Positions 53,465 to 64,000 of a stretch of DNA of 64,000 bases are shown here, one piece after another. This stretch comes from Ptychodera flava (Eukaryota > Hemichordata > Enteropneusta > Ptychoderidae): NCBI RefSeq assembly GCF_041260155.1, contig NC_091938.1:16832219-16896218 (forward strand). Direction: 5' to 3'. Positions within the stretch are counted from its first letter, which is position 1; each line of letters starts with the position of its first letter. The notes under the pieces are model-generated. The model made no database searches and had not been told where the DNA came from. It saw only the letters and a list, made by a program, of their open reading frames with translations. The position numbers and the translations under genes are program-made.

Positions 53465-55196
53465 TTAGCTCACGTGTGTAAACACGTGGGCTATTGTCAT
53501 AGCGATGTCTGTCTGTCTGTCCGTGTGTGTGTGTGTGTGTTAGTGTGTGTGTGTGTGTGTCTGTCTGTCTGTTTACACGATAACTCAAAAACGCCTGAAC
53601 GGATTCAAGTCAGATTTGGTAGACAGGTACCATATGCTACTTGCAAGAACTGATTAGATTTTGGTTAGTGTGGCTTGCATATTAATGAAGTTATGCAATA
53701 TCGTTTTTTTTCCGTACAATGGTTTCCCTATGGAGACAGTAATGACAGTGTAGACATATATCAAGAAATACTGCACAAATTTTCATGAAACTTTTCATAG
53801 ATGACAATCTCAGAACATTATGATGATGCTATGAGTGTCATGTCAATTATCTCCTCATTTGCATATTTAATGAACGTTTGTTATTAGTGACATAACTCTG
53901 AAATTTCTGCACCAAACTTAATGATACTTGCAACAAATATTGATCTGATATATATCTAATTATACTTAGAAGCGTTGGGCAGTGTCCAGTTTATAAATAG
54001 CTCATTTGCATATTTTATGAAGTTTGTAATTAGTCATATAACTCCGATATAACTTCACCAAATGTGATGAAATCTGCTGCAGATACTGATCCGACTGATA
54101 TCTAACTGTAGTGTAAAGCATTAAGTAGTGTGAAATTAATTAAGGGTTCATTTGCATATTTAATGAACTTTGTAATTAGGTATATAATTCTGAAATTACG
54201 GCACCCAAGTCTTTGAAATTGGGTACAGATATTGTTTTGATAAATATCTAATTGTACTGAGAAGCATTTGGCAGTGTCAAGTTAACAAATAGGTCATTTG
54301 CATATTTTATGAAGTTTTCTAATTAGTGATATAACTCCAAAATAACTGCACCAAATGTGACGAAATCTGTTGCAGATACTGATCCGACAGATATCTAATT
54401 GTGGTGTAGAGCATTTACTTGTGTGAAGTTAATTAAGGGTTTATTTGCATATTTAATGAACTTTGTAATTAGTGATATTACTCCAAAATTACAGCGTTAA
54501 ATTTGATGAAACTTGCTACAGATGTTGATCTGATAAATATTCAATTGTACTGAGAAGCATTGAACAGTGTCAAGTTAATAATTAGCTCATTTGCATATTT
54601 CATGAAGTTTTATAATTAGTCATATAACTCCGAAATAACTGCATCAAATGGGATGAAAACTGCTGCATATACTGATTTGACAGATATCTAACTGTGTTGT
54701 AAAGCATTTAGTAGTGTAAAGTTAATTAAGGGTTCATTTGCATATTTAATAAACCTTGTAATTAGGTATATAGCTCTGAAATTACGGCACCAAATTTTGT
54801 GAAACGTGCTACAGATATTGATTTGATAAATATTTAATTTTGCTATGAATCATTGAACAGTGTCAAGTTAATATAGGGATTATTTGCATATTTAATGAAC
54901 TTTGTAATTAGTGACATTACTCTAAAATTACTGCATTAAATTAAATAAAACGTGCTACAAATGTTGATCTGATGGATATCTAATTTTCCCATGAAGCATT
55001 GAGCAGTGTCAAGTTAATTAACAGCGTATTTGCATATTAAATGAAGTTTTGTAATTAGTGATTAAAATCTGAGAGTACTGTGCGATGTTAAAAAACCTGC
55101 TTCATTTAGTGATAACATATATCTATTGTTCTGTGAAGCGTACTACTATTAATGAACCTGTTGTAAAACACGTGAGCATATTCAGTTCATATCTGG
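53465..55196 (+). mobile_element. Pearl-like element copy D (divergent subfamily)
   Basis: Head GCTCACGTGTGTAAACACG, (GT/GTCT)n at about 53507-53571, core repeats of roughly 150 bp (CATTTGCATATTTAATGAAC, TGTAATTAG.ATATAACTC, AGCATT...CAGTGTCAAGTTAAT), tail ACACGTGAGCATATTCAGTT ending ATCTGG. It sits inside a TIR copy of the 5.1-kb element with no visible target duplication, as Helitron-like insertion predicts. Confidence 0.82.
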
Positions 55197-55936
55197 TGTG
55201 TGCCTATTACTTTACGCTAGCTATCCCTGTATAGTATTTCAAAGAAAACAGTCTATATCTGTTAATTGCCCTCCCTTATCCCCTTCATTAATTTGTTCTG
55301 CCGATCACTGACGCGAGGGCTTATCGCCCTGGCCAAATAACTCGTTAGCAGCTCATAAGGTAGTAGACGGAAAGGGCTGAAACTCTCAGGGTCCGATTTC
55401 AAAAAATCTTCATTTTCGAAGGGTTAGGTGACGTAAATTTTCGAAAAAAGTCGGCATCAGCTTTGTACTTAAGCAAGCAAGAACTCTGACTAGTTATTTT
55501 CAGGATTCCAATGGCCGAAGACGGAGCACAAGGATCGACTGGTTCTACCAGTCGATGGCATGAGGATGGGAGTAACGCCGGAAGACGGAAGTTGCGACCT
55601 TTGACACTATGCTGGCTAATATCTTGTTTACGGGAGCCAGCAAATGGACAAGTTGTAAACAAAATTTGCATACTTCCACAAAAGCTTCGCTTAGTGTCAA
55701 GGTCGATTGATATACTATCAGTTAGTCTCCCCACTGTGTTTTAATGCATTAAAATACTCCGGCATCAAAGTTGGGATGTTAAGTTCGTTCAAATTTCCCA
55801 GGCTTTCATTTGGTAGACGCAACTAAAACACTAATAAGCCACAAACACTAAAAACACCGTGTGAAGTAATTGCAGTGTTTGCCCCGTGTGTGCAAAGTCG
55901 GGTTGATTAAATCATGATTGAATCTAGTGAACATTT

Positions 55937-56230
55937 CTAAAAAAACACGAATGTTTCTCGGATCGAAATGAACTCGTCTGTCTGTTTATGATTTGACCAA
56001 AGGCAGCATAGTGGACGACCATGCAGTTTCACTGCCAATGGCTTGACAGTGATGCCGCGCCTACTCGTGTCTGATCCGCAAAACAGAAAGGATCGCGTTG
56101 AATTTTCTAGCAGCAGGCTCAAGTTGGCAACAAGTAAATTGCTTTGTAGAGATTTATCGTGAAGGAAAGCCAACGGGTGTGAGAATGAACACGAATAGAA
56201 AACCAATACTATCACTAGGAAAATTCTCAT
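55937..56230 (-). CDS. Small ORF with signal peptide inside the 5.1-kb element
   Basis: 97 codons, ATG to TAG, single exon. The N-terminus MRIFLVIVLVFYSCSFS is a convincing secretion signal, followed by HPLAFLHDKSLQSNLL, an NST glycosylation sequon and Cys-containing FCGSDTSRRG and PLCCLW. No family recognised. It could be a captured host secreted-peptide gene or a chance frame. The signal peptide is the only support. Confidence 0.35.
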   Translation of the reverse strand: MRIFLVIVLVFYSCSFSHPLAFLHDKSLQSNLLVANLSLLLENSTRSFLFCGSDTSRRGITVKPLAVKLHGRPLCCLWSNHKQTDEFISIRETFVFF

Positions 56231-56570
56231 GTCAATGAAAGCAACTCGGATCTACAAGTTACGCATTTGACATGCCTTCTTTTCGTTGTCGATGTTATGA
56301 AACACAAAACTGTTTCTTTTGACTCTTTGCAAGTCCCCCACCTTTCTAAAATGTCAACTGTCTGATTTGACCCAAGTAAAATTATTGTAGCTGGAGACAT
56401 ATTTTGGTGAAAATACATTGATTTGTTTGAGATTTTGCTGTGACATCATCGTGAAATAAATGATCGGCAGCGTTCTTTGTGGCGATGGAATAACCACAAT
56501 TTCGTGGTTAGTTACCACATTCAATAACTTTCCTATTTTAAAGAATGTCCGACAGGTGCACGTGATACAC

Positions 56571-56572
<2 letters not shown>

Positions 56573-56639
<67 letters not shown>

Positions 56640-56640
56640 G
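56573..56640. repeat. (AG)n microsatellite
   Basis: About 33 AG units inside the 5.1-kb element, followed by a short G run. Confidence 0.97.
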
Positions 56641-57003
56641 GGGGGGGGTTGTATCCAAGAAGCCGACTATGCTTGTCTTTGTAGTGACTCTCTAGGTTCG
56701 TTTATTTTTTTGCCTGTTTTTTTTTGCTTTTCTTTGCAATTTCGCTGGTTTAATTGCTTGTGTTACAGATTCATTGACGTTACTGGATCTTTGCGTTGTT
56801 CATTATGTTCGCATCCCTCCTTTGGATAAATGTAACGGAGATGGGTTTCGAATCAAGTATTACGCAAAGAAATGTTTGATTTATATAAGTGATGAACCTT
56901 TGAATAAAAAAACGAGAATATTTTGATCCATTTTGACTTTCCCCATTGATCCGGCTCAAAAGTCAAGTAGTAAACCCAGCGATGACTCGTCGTGGAATGA
57001 TGG

Positions 57004-57195
57004 ATGTTGATGTTTACTTCGGGAAGTGTTTTTGAAATGTTACGAAATTCTATCGGGAAATTAGTAGTTTATACCATGGCTACCTCCATGTTTATACTGA
57101 ATGCTATATTTTTACGACCATGGTTTATTGTACAAAGGCAAAGGAAGGCATTACAAAACAGAATGGCAGCCTTAATTTCGTTTAAATTCAATTAA
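57004..57195 (+). other. Short ORF with one hydrophobic segment in the 5.1-kb element
   Basis: 63 codons. Residues about 20-45 (VVYTMATSMFILNAIFLRPW) would span a membrane and are followed by basic RQRKALQNR. No splice sites or family recognised; weak coding candidate. Confidence 0.2.
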
Positions 57196-58210
57196 ATTTC
57201 CGTTACCGTTTGCGCGACATCTCCGTCATAAGATCGTCATTGGTCTGTACGTGGTCTGTACACGGTCCTGTCGGCGAGACCGTGGTCTGCATATACACGG
57301 AGGTAGAAAGAAAGAGGGACCTCCATGGTCTGTACAATGACTGACGTAGAGAAAGGAGGTATAGCTACACTTGCCTAAGTCTGACGCATCTGTGGCATTT
57401 AGATATCAAAACAGAGTAGTAGAATTACAGGAATTGACTTCAGCAGACTGTCGCGTTAGTTGTGAGATGGTCGAGAGATAGGAGCAACACGTACATGTCG
57501 CGTAGATCGTGGAGTGTCGTTAGGAAAGCCATGCTATAGCGTCCGCCCGAGAAACTCCAAACGACCAGGGCCACCAGTCCATAATCTTGGAGGTAACATA
57601 TTACACCTGTACGCTTCATAATCAGTTGATTTTCTCTCACAATGATAAGGAAAGTACTTCATTTGGCCTCAATTTTATTAGACATCAGGGGACAAAATAT
57701 GTCTTCCTGACTCCAATATGTCCGTATCCATTACTTTACACGGAAATTCAAAGCGGACACCGCGGCACCGTCGCTGCTGAACTACATGTACTTAGAAGAT
57801 TACGTAATGGCGTTCGCGCATACATGCATACCTAATAGTACACGTTGTTTATTCCTGTTTATCTATGCATACATGCATAAATTAAGTGTCTAGGTACTTT
57901 ACTCCCATCCTCTTGCCAAGGACCCTGAGAGTTTCAGCCCTTTCCCTTATGAGCTGCTAACGAGTTATTTGGTCAGGGCGATAAGCCCTCGCGTCAGTGA
58001 TCGGCAGAACAAATTAATGAAGGGGATTAGGGAGGGCAATTAACAGATATAGACTGTTTTCTTTGAAATACTATACAGGGATAGCTAGCGTAAAGTAATA
58101 GGCACACACTAGACACAGGTAAGGCTTGTATAAGGAAAAATAGTTTAATACAAGACATTTATTGATCATATTCATAACTGCTACACTAATAATTCTCGCC
58201 AGGCCCTGTG

Positions 58211-59378
58211 GATATATCAGCAGTGGGAAGCATTAAGGGATGACATGAATAGATCAAACTTGGTATGTATATTGAAGATAATATGATTTAACATTCTTGA
58301 AAGTCGTTAAGCATTTTAACTTCACCCAATTCTCAATTTGCATATTTAATGAACTATGCTAATTAGGGATATATATTTGAATTGACTGGACCAAAGTTGA
58401 TGAAACTTGCTACATGTATTGAAGCCACTATGATACAACATTTTTGAAAGTCATTAAGCATTTTTACTTCAGCCAATTCCGAATTTGCATATTTGATGAA
58501 CTTTTCCAATTAGGGATATAGATCTGAATTAACTTGATTGTAGTTGTTGAAACTTGCTATATACATCAAAGATACTGTGATATAACATTATTGAAAGTCA
58601 AAAGACATTTTTACTTCAGCCACAACCTAATTTGAATATTTAATGAATTTTCACAATTAGGGATATTTATCTGCATTGACTTGATCAAAATTGATGGAAC
58701 TTACTATGTACATTAAAGACACTATAATACAATTATATTATTGAAAAACATTAAGCATTTCCTCTCCAGCCAATTCCTAATTTGCATATTTAATGATCTT
58801 TCCTAATTAGAGATATATGTCTGTATTGACTTGATAAAAGTTGACAAAATTTGCTACACATATTGCTGATACTATAATACAACATAATTGACAATCATTA
58901 AGCATTTTTACTTAAGCCAATTCCTAATTTACATATTTAATGAACTTTGCTTATTAGGGATATATACCGGGATTTACTTGATCAAAATTGGCAAAACATG
59001 CTATGTACATTGACGATTATACCAGGTACTAGGTCAAAACAATATCGAAAGTCATTTCACATTTTCATGTCAGCTAATTTATAATTTGCATATCTAATGA
59101 ACTTTCACAGCTCGGCATATATGGCTTGAAGGACTTGGCCAACGGTAATTACACTTGCTGGTGATACAATAAGAGCAGTCAAATAACTTTAATATTTTTA
59201 TTTCATCAAATTACATATTTGTATACTTCATGACCTTTTAGAATTAATCGCGGTGATTATTGTTCATTATGTTGATCATTATAATTTCAATGAAGTTGAA
59301 AACATGTGGCAAAGGTTCAAATTTACACATAATTTCAATATATAATGAAACACGTGAGCATTTTCAGTTCATATCTGG
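58211..59378 (+). mobile_element. Pearl-like element copy C, right part
   Basis: Resumes at GATATATCAGCAG after the 5.1-kb insertion, carries about six core repeats of roughly 160 bp and ends AACACGTGAGCATTTTCAGT...ATCTGG, like copy B. Confidence 0.85.
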
Positions 59379-60138
59379 TTAACTGACATAGCCTATGATA
59401 GCATCGCTTCTACCTCTATGCGAGGTGCAAGGACGACGCCCGCAACTATTAACTTTGGGTCAAACCGTGGTCACTCCACCAAAAACTTGCATGCAGGTAT
59501 TGATATGCTAATATAATTTGCTGTTCAATGAGGCAAAAGTGCCTTCGTGTTAGTTACTTCTTTAAAGTTCTGACTATAGGTATTCAGACCATGGAGGTAA
59601 CAAGGCCCGGTACGTAACTAGAACGTTTCTACCCCTTGTCTCAGCAGTGTTACAAGGGCCTGAGGTGATACTGAGGTGAGTCAACCCTCTTCTACTGCTC
59701 AAGTTCTCATTGAACAATTGCAAAACCCGTATTCACACGCAATCACCAATTTGTACACAATGTGTCGTCCTTGGCGGCGAGGTTTACGGCAGTTTGACTG
59801 AAAAGGGGGCATATTCATCGGGGCGATATTCGAGATGTGGTATATAACAACAAACGTTGGTAAGTGCCGCCATTCGGGATTCTTGGTTGTGCCTGTTGCA
59901 GTTGTGACGTTTTCCGTTTTATACGGCCGCCCTTGATTTATATATAGGGATTTACGCAGAATTATTAGGAGCGAGAACAAATGGAATCCTTGAGTTCCTG
60001 TTTTCGTTTTTTGTCATTTTCTCGGCATTTGCGTTGACTTTTTTGTTTCCCGGCCCGTCTCCTTCATCTTTGTTCATTCTTCTCATCCCGTTTAGCTTGT
60101 TGGTACACTGCTTGATGGCGCCTCTTGGAGATAATTTT
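59379..60138. other. No gene recognised
   Basis: Unique-looking sequence with a fragment of the TTAA mini-MITE interior near 59455 (TTTGGGTCAAACCGTGGT). Open frames are short and unsupported. Confidence 0.5.
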
Positions 60139-61687
60139 TAGCTACTATAGACTATAGTCTATAGAAGCTATTGGAATGGGTATCCGTCCGGCGTCCGTCG
60201 TCAGTCTGTATGTATGTATGTATGTATGTATGTATGTATGTATGTATGTATGTATGTATGTCCGTTTGTGAGGCGTCCGTCCACTCAAATATCTTGAGAA
60301 CCGCAGTACTTACTGATTTGATATTTGTTGTGTAGATGAAAAATATGATTTTGAGAAACTATCTTTTTTAATTTTTTGATATTGTTGAAAATAGGCAAAT
60401 TAATGCCAAAAAAGGTGTTTTTGGTAAAAAATCTTCTTCTTCATAACCGCTGGTCAGACAGCTTTGTTATTTGGTATACAGGTCCCTAGGGATAACCCAA
60501 CTTAGATTTGTTCAAATTGTGATGAAATATGCAAATGTGTATTTTTAAGGAATTTTTTTGTCATTTTTGGTCAAAGTTTGACTTACATTGTATGTAATTC
60601 TTGTACTGTATAAACCCTATCAATTCACCCAGAAAAAAATAATTAATATGATTTTAAACAATTGAATTAATTAGGAAATCATCAAAGCCAAAATAAATTT
60701 AGTGTGGAATTATCAGAAAGTTCAACTTTTTTTGACAGTTCACAGTGAATTGAGGATTAAAACATGTAAAGGCAACTTTCCTGAATCCCAACTTTGATAT
60801 ATTCTGAACCACCATTTATGTTATCTTAAAGAATTTGCTCACAATAGTTTGTCATGACAGGGTGGTCAAATAAATAGAGATAGAGAAAGTTCTAATTTCC
60901 ATTTATGGTTGACTTGGTAAGGATAAAATAAGATTACTTTTTGAGGAAAAAAAATAGAGTGGTCAATTATAAGAGTGGTCAAAATGATAGGGTTTTTATG
61001 TTAAAGCTCTGCTGTAAGATTCCTCATGTGCTATTTATAGCAATTATGCAATCTGTGTAAACAGTGCAATGAAAGTGTAACATGATTCCTTATAATGCTT
61101 TTGATGACCTTGAACTGCTTAAGTTTCAAACATTTGTCTCTTCAGTGTGCTTTCTCTGAGTACGTACAGTCTCAACTTATTCAACAGAACTTACTTACAA
61201 TGTTAATTTGAAAGTTAAAATGTGCTTGGTTAATAGGATGAAAGTACTGATATTAAAAGATAACCAGCTCAAGATTTTTTATAACCTGACAGATATGCTG
61301 TTTTTTTATGACGTAAATCTTGATTTAAGCAAGTCTTGTTTACTTTAAGAATGTAATTAACTCTCGTTTATTTGCTATAATAGACTAATATAGTCTGATG
61401 AAAAATGCAAATCTGTATTTTTACGGAATTTTTTTCCATTTTTGGTCAGGCCATCCTGAAATGAGCTATCAAAGATATCCACCTTCTTCATCAATACATG
61501 TGTCACAAAAGGTTATTCTCTACATACACAGCAGAGCTCTGTCAACTGTTGAGTCGCTTGTTTTTTCAAAACCGCTGGTCAGACAGCTTTAATATTTGGT
61601 TTACATGTCCCTAGGATGACCTTAGTGAGATAATTTCATACAGTTAGGAAATACTTAATTTTGTATCCATGTCTATAGTAGCTTCAG
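60139..61687 (-). mobile_element. 1.5-kb dispersed element, same family as 32165-32791
   Basis: Ends AGCTACTATAGAC (left) and GTCTATAGTAGCTT (right) are inverted. Near the left is a (TATG)n run (60207-60260) and GCGTCCGT words. Two blocks reading GCTGGTCAGACAGCTTT..ATTTGGT and CATTTTTGGTCA match the 32.2-32.8 kb element in reverse. No coding recognised. Confidence 0.65.
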
Positions 61688-62329
61688 GGACTTTGGCCCT
61701 ATGTTTTATTTTAAGTGTTCGAAGTGCCCACTCTTGAAAATGGCCGATGGTGACGAGCCGAATCCGTGACAAATTGCGACCAACAACGAGATTTCAATAA
61801 AGGAATTTGAAAATATATTTTTTGTTGATTTTTCTTGTACTCTAAAAATCTACTGAATATTGAAATATACTCATATTTCTGTTTCCTATTAGTGTGTCAT
61901 TTCGAAATAAGCATAATTGGTATCACAATAAGGGTGTCTTTTTTGTTGAAAATCCTGGATACCAGTAAGGGGCGTTTTGAAATTTTGCGGAACAATACCA
62001 AGCTTTTCCTGTGAGTGTTAAAGAGCCTTCCGCCTGCAAAAATGGTCCGCTACGTACGAGTCAATCATTTATCAAACCAAACGAATGCCTGGGAGAGCTG
62101 TTTTCTTCTTGATACGATTAGCGATCAAAGTCCCAACCTGTTGTCAGGGCCTGGTTGGGACGGGGCAAACAAACTGTGACTGTCGACTAGACTATTATCG
62201 TTATAGTCTCTCACACATACGGGGTTTTGGTGGTGATGGTGTCGCAAGCGAAGCGCCGAAGGCGCGAGTCGTGAATGCTGAATGCTGCAGGCATAACTGC
62301 GAATACCGAAGGCTTGCGCCCAGATAGAG
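61688..62329. other. No gene recognised
   Basis: No splice-supported or family-recognisable open frame. GC-richer towards 62220-62320 (GCGAAGCGCCGAAGGCGCG). Confidence 0.4.
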
Positions 62330-62694
62330 CAAGGGGTATTGCAAGCGATATTCGTCTAAAAGTTATGAATGTGATCAATAAAATGTCATTAATATTAAAC
62401 TTTTTTCATTATACAAGCCTTACCTGTGTCTAGTGTGTGCCCAGTACTTTACCCTCGCTATCTCTGTATAGCATTTCAAAGAAAACAGTCCATATCTGTT
62501 AATTGCCCTCCCTGATCCCCTGCATAGTTCTGCCGATCACCAACGTGAAGGCCTATCGCCTATCGTAGTTCGTCTACTACCTTATGAGCTGTAGCTATGT
62601 AGTAATATGTACACACTAGACACAGGTAAGGCTTGTATAATGAAAAAAGTTTAATACATGACTTCTAGGCGAATATTGCTTGCAACACCCTGTG
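62330..62694. mobile_element. MITE related to the 5.1-kb element, 365 bp
   Basis: Tips CA.(A)GGG(T)GTTGCAAGC.ATATTCG are inverted. The interior carries ACAAGCCTTACCTGTGTCTA, AGAAAACAGTC.ATATCTGTT and TTATGAGCTG, as in the 5.1-kb TIR. Flanks GATAGAG and GATATAG form a 7-bp duplication with one mismatch. Confidence 0.8.
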
Positions 62695-63239
62695 GATATA
62701 GCGACCCTTTGACTCAGCTGTGTCCAGCGCTACTGCAGCGAAGAAATGGCGCAAACGACAGTCGACAGTCTCAACAAACTTAACGTTGCTTCGTTATCGA
62801 GAGTGTCAGATTTTTTTGGTCCATTTTTAAATTTTAAAGCGGGATCATTACTTTTCGTGCATGCCATGCCTATGGATATCCATGGAGGGGCAAAGATTAC
62901 CAACGCGTCCTTCAAGTTAGAATAGGGGATGATTAATTGTTTCTCGTTTCGAGCTAATTACCCCAGCATGCGCCATCTTAAACAAGGGTCAGTATATCTT
63001 GACGCCAAAGTCTGTTCGATTCGCTGGATAATTTTTTGTACGACGTTTTTTTTACAATGTGATCATTATTTGATTATGTCGAACCACAGTCCCTCGTGGT
63101 CGAACTCACTTCTCAGTCTGGGTTGGCGGCTCTACATGTCGTTGCGCAATGTCTACACCAAATTGAAAACAGGAAATAGGCTGCATTTCCTATTTTCAAT
63201 TGACGTGAGCCTGATAACTAAACTGGACTTAAGTTGACA

Positions 63240-63660
63240 TACATTTCAGTACATGCCTGTAACAGGGTCTGATCAGTACCTGTAATAGTCCCAAAGAAAT
63301 AACCTCTGTTACAGGACCCTGTAAAATTGATCAGATATCAGGCTTGTATCTGTATCAGGCTTGACATGTACAGTGACGTAATTTCTGAGTGTATCCAGTG
63401 CTGTGGCTACATGACTAAAATACTGGTGTACAAACAGTGGTGTGTCAGTGTTGAATTTACAGGGCCTGTTACAGGGTCTGAAAATTTGTCAGATTTCAGG
63501 GGTGTATACTTCAGAAAAATGATCCAATTTTGATGCAGAAATGAATACAGGCATTATTGTGTGCACAATAAAAATTATTGACCCTGTTACAGGTCTGTAT
63601 TCACATTGCTGTGTTCAGTGACTGTCCTGTAAATACAGTGGTGGGACAGGAAGAATTTTC
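63240..63660. repeat. Cluster of CCTGTTACAGG-type palindromes
   Basis: CTGTAACAGGGTCTG (63255), CTGTTACAGGACCCTG (63309), CCTGTTACAGGGTCTG (63467) and CCCTGTTACAGG (63582), with related TGTCCTGTAAATACAG. Spacing is irregular; noncoding. Confidence 0.65.
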
Positions 63661-63749
63661 AGGCACTGTCACATCACTGTGTCTACAGCATTATTTATTA
63701 CACCTCACGTATTATCCAGGTACTGTGATTGGCTGAGCCTTACTCACGT

Positions 63750-64000
63750 GATATAGAACGAAAAGTGATAGAACATGGCTTAGGTGATATAGCCCTGTCG
63801 CGTGCGCTCAGAACACCAGTTCGCGAGATAAGGAGACAGGACGTTTTCATCGCTGTAACGATGTCGGCCCGGCCGACATCGTTGCCACACTTCAAACAGT
63901 GGCGGCGCTCTCACTTCCGTTTCACTTCTGTTCTTGTCAGTCTCTTGCTACATAAGCCTGAATATGAACGTATCCTTGTAATGTTAAAGGGACAAAGTCG
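63750..64000. promoter_or_regulatory. CpG-rich, promoter-like end of window
   Basis: Local concentration of CpG (GTCGCGTGCGCTC, TTCGCGAGA, GTGGCGGCGCTC) and a perfect 27-bp palindrome at 63857-63883 with 13-bp arms AACGATGTCGGCC. Possibly the promoter of a gene beyond the window; no start codon assigned. Confidence 0.35.

Larger units (their letters stand above)
53094..58210. mobile_element. 5.1-kb DNA transposon with long TIRs and 7-bp target duplication
   Basis: Inverted ends of about 270 bp begin CACAGGGCCTGGCGAGAATT. They are flanked by exact GATATAT (53087-53093 and 58211-58217), and the flanks rejoin the sequence of pearl copy C. The left TIR is followed by a second, partly repeated TIR copy (53370-53464 and 55197-55365) split by pearl copy D. 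The unique interior (55366-57915) has no recognised transposase, so the copy looks non-autonomous. A 7-bp duplication does not point to one superfamily. Confidence 0.85.

Overview
The window looks like nuclear DNA of an invertebrate animal. It is AT-rich, its genes are split by introns with consensus GT/AG junctions, and the intergenic DNA is full of small foldback transposons, microsatellites and 'pearl'-type repeats known from bivalves and echinoderms. A marine deuterostome (hemichordate, amphioxus or echinoderm) is my best guess; the sequence alone does not fix the species.

Two host genes can be reconstructed. On the + strand, 8746-26636, lies a complete CASC3 (MLN51/Barentsz) gene of 11 coding exons encoding about 891 residues. 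CASC3 is the cytoplasmic exon-junction-complex subunit that clamps eIF4A3 on spliced mRNA. The eIF4A3/RNA-binding (SELOR) region, the KRYSSQRQR block and the YGGVTYY block are all recognisable, and a Gln/Glu-rich C-terminal exon extends the protein beyond the vertebrate form. On the - strand, 36527-31775, a three-exon gene encodes a predicted secreted protein of 446 residues with two tandem DUF442/BLH-type phosphatase domains. The first has lost the active-site arginine; the second keeps a Cys-X4-Arg loop. The two genes converge, with candidate poly(A) signals about 200 bp apart near 31.4-31.6 kb.

Region by region: 1-8.6 kb is repeats (64-bp minisatellite, CpG-rich MITE, nested palindrome, foldback with hammerhead-like ends) and then the CASC3 promoter. 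8.7-31.4 kb is CASC3, whose introns carry TTAA-flanked piggyBac-like MITEs, including a 1.7-kb one, microsatellites and palindromes. 31.4-36.5 kb is the phosphatase gene, with a pearl-like tandem array in intron 1. 36.7-48.6 kb holds twin perfect palindromes, a short non-autonomous LTR element, and a 3.8-kb TIR element with G-tract ends enclosing two divergent exon-like starts. 48.6-59.4 kb is a nest of at least four pearl-like elements and a 5.1-kb long-TIR transposon with a 7-bp target duplication. 59.4-64 kb holds further repeats and ends in CpG-rich, promoter-like DNA.

No rRNA, tRNA or CRISPR was recognised. Most open frames outside the two genes look like chance frames in repeats; a few weak coding candidates lie inside the two large TIR elements.
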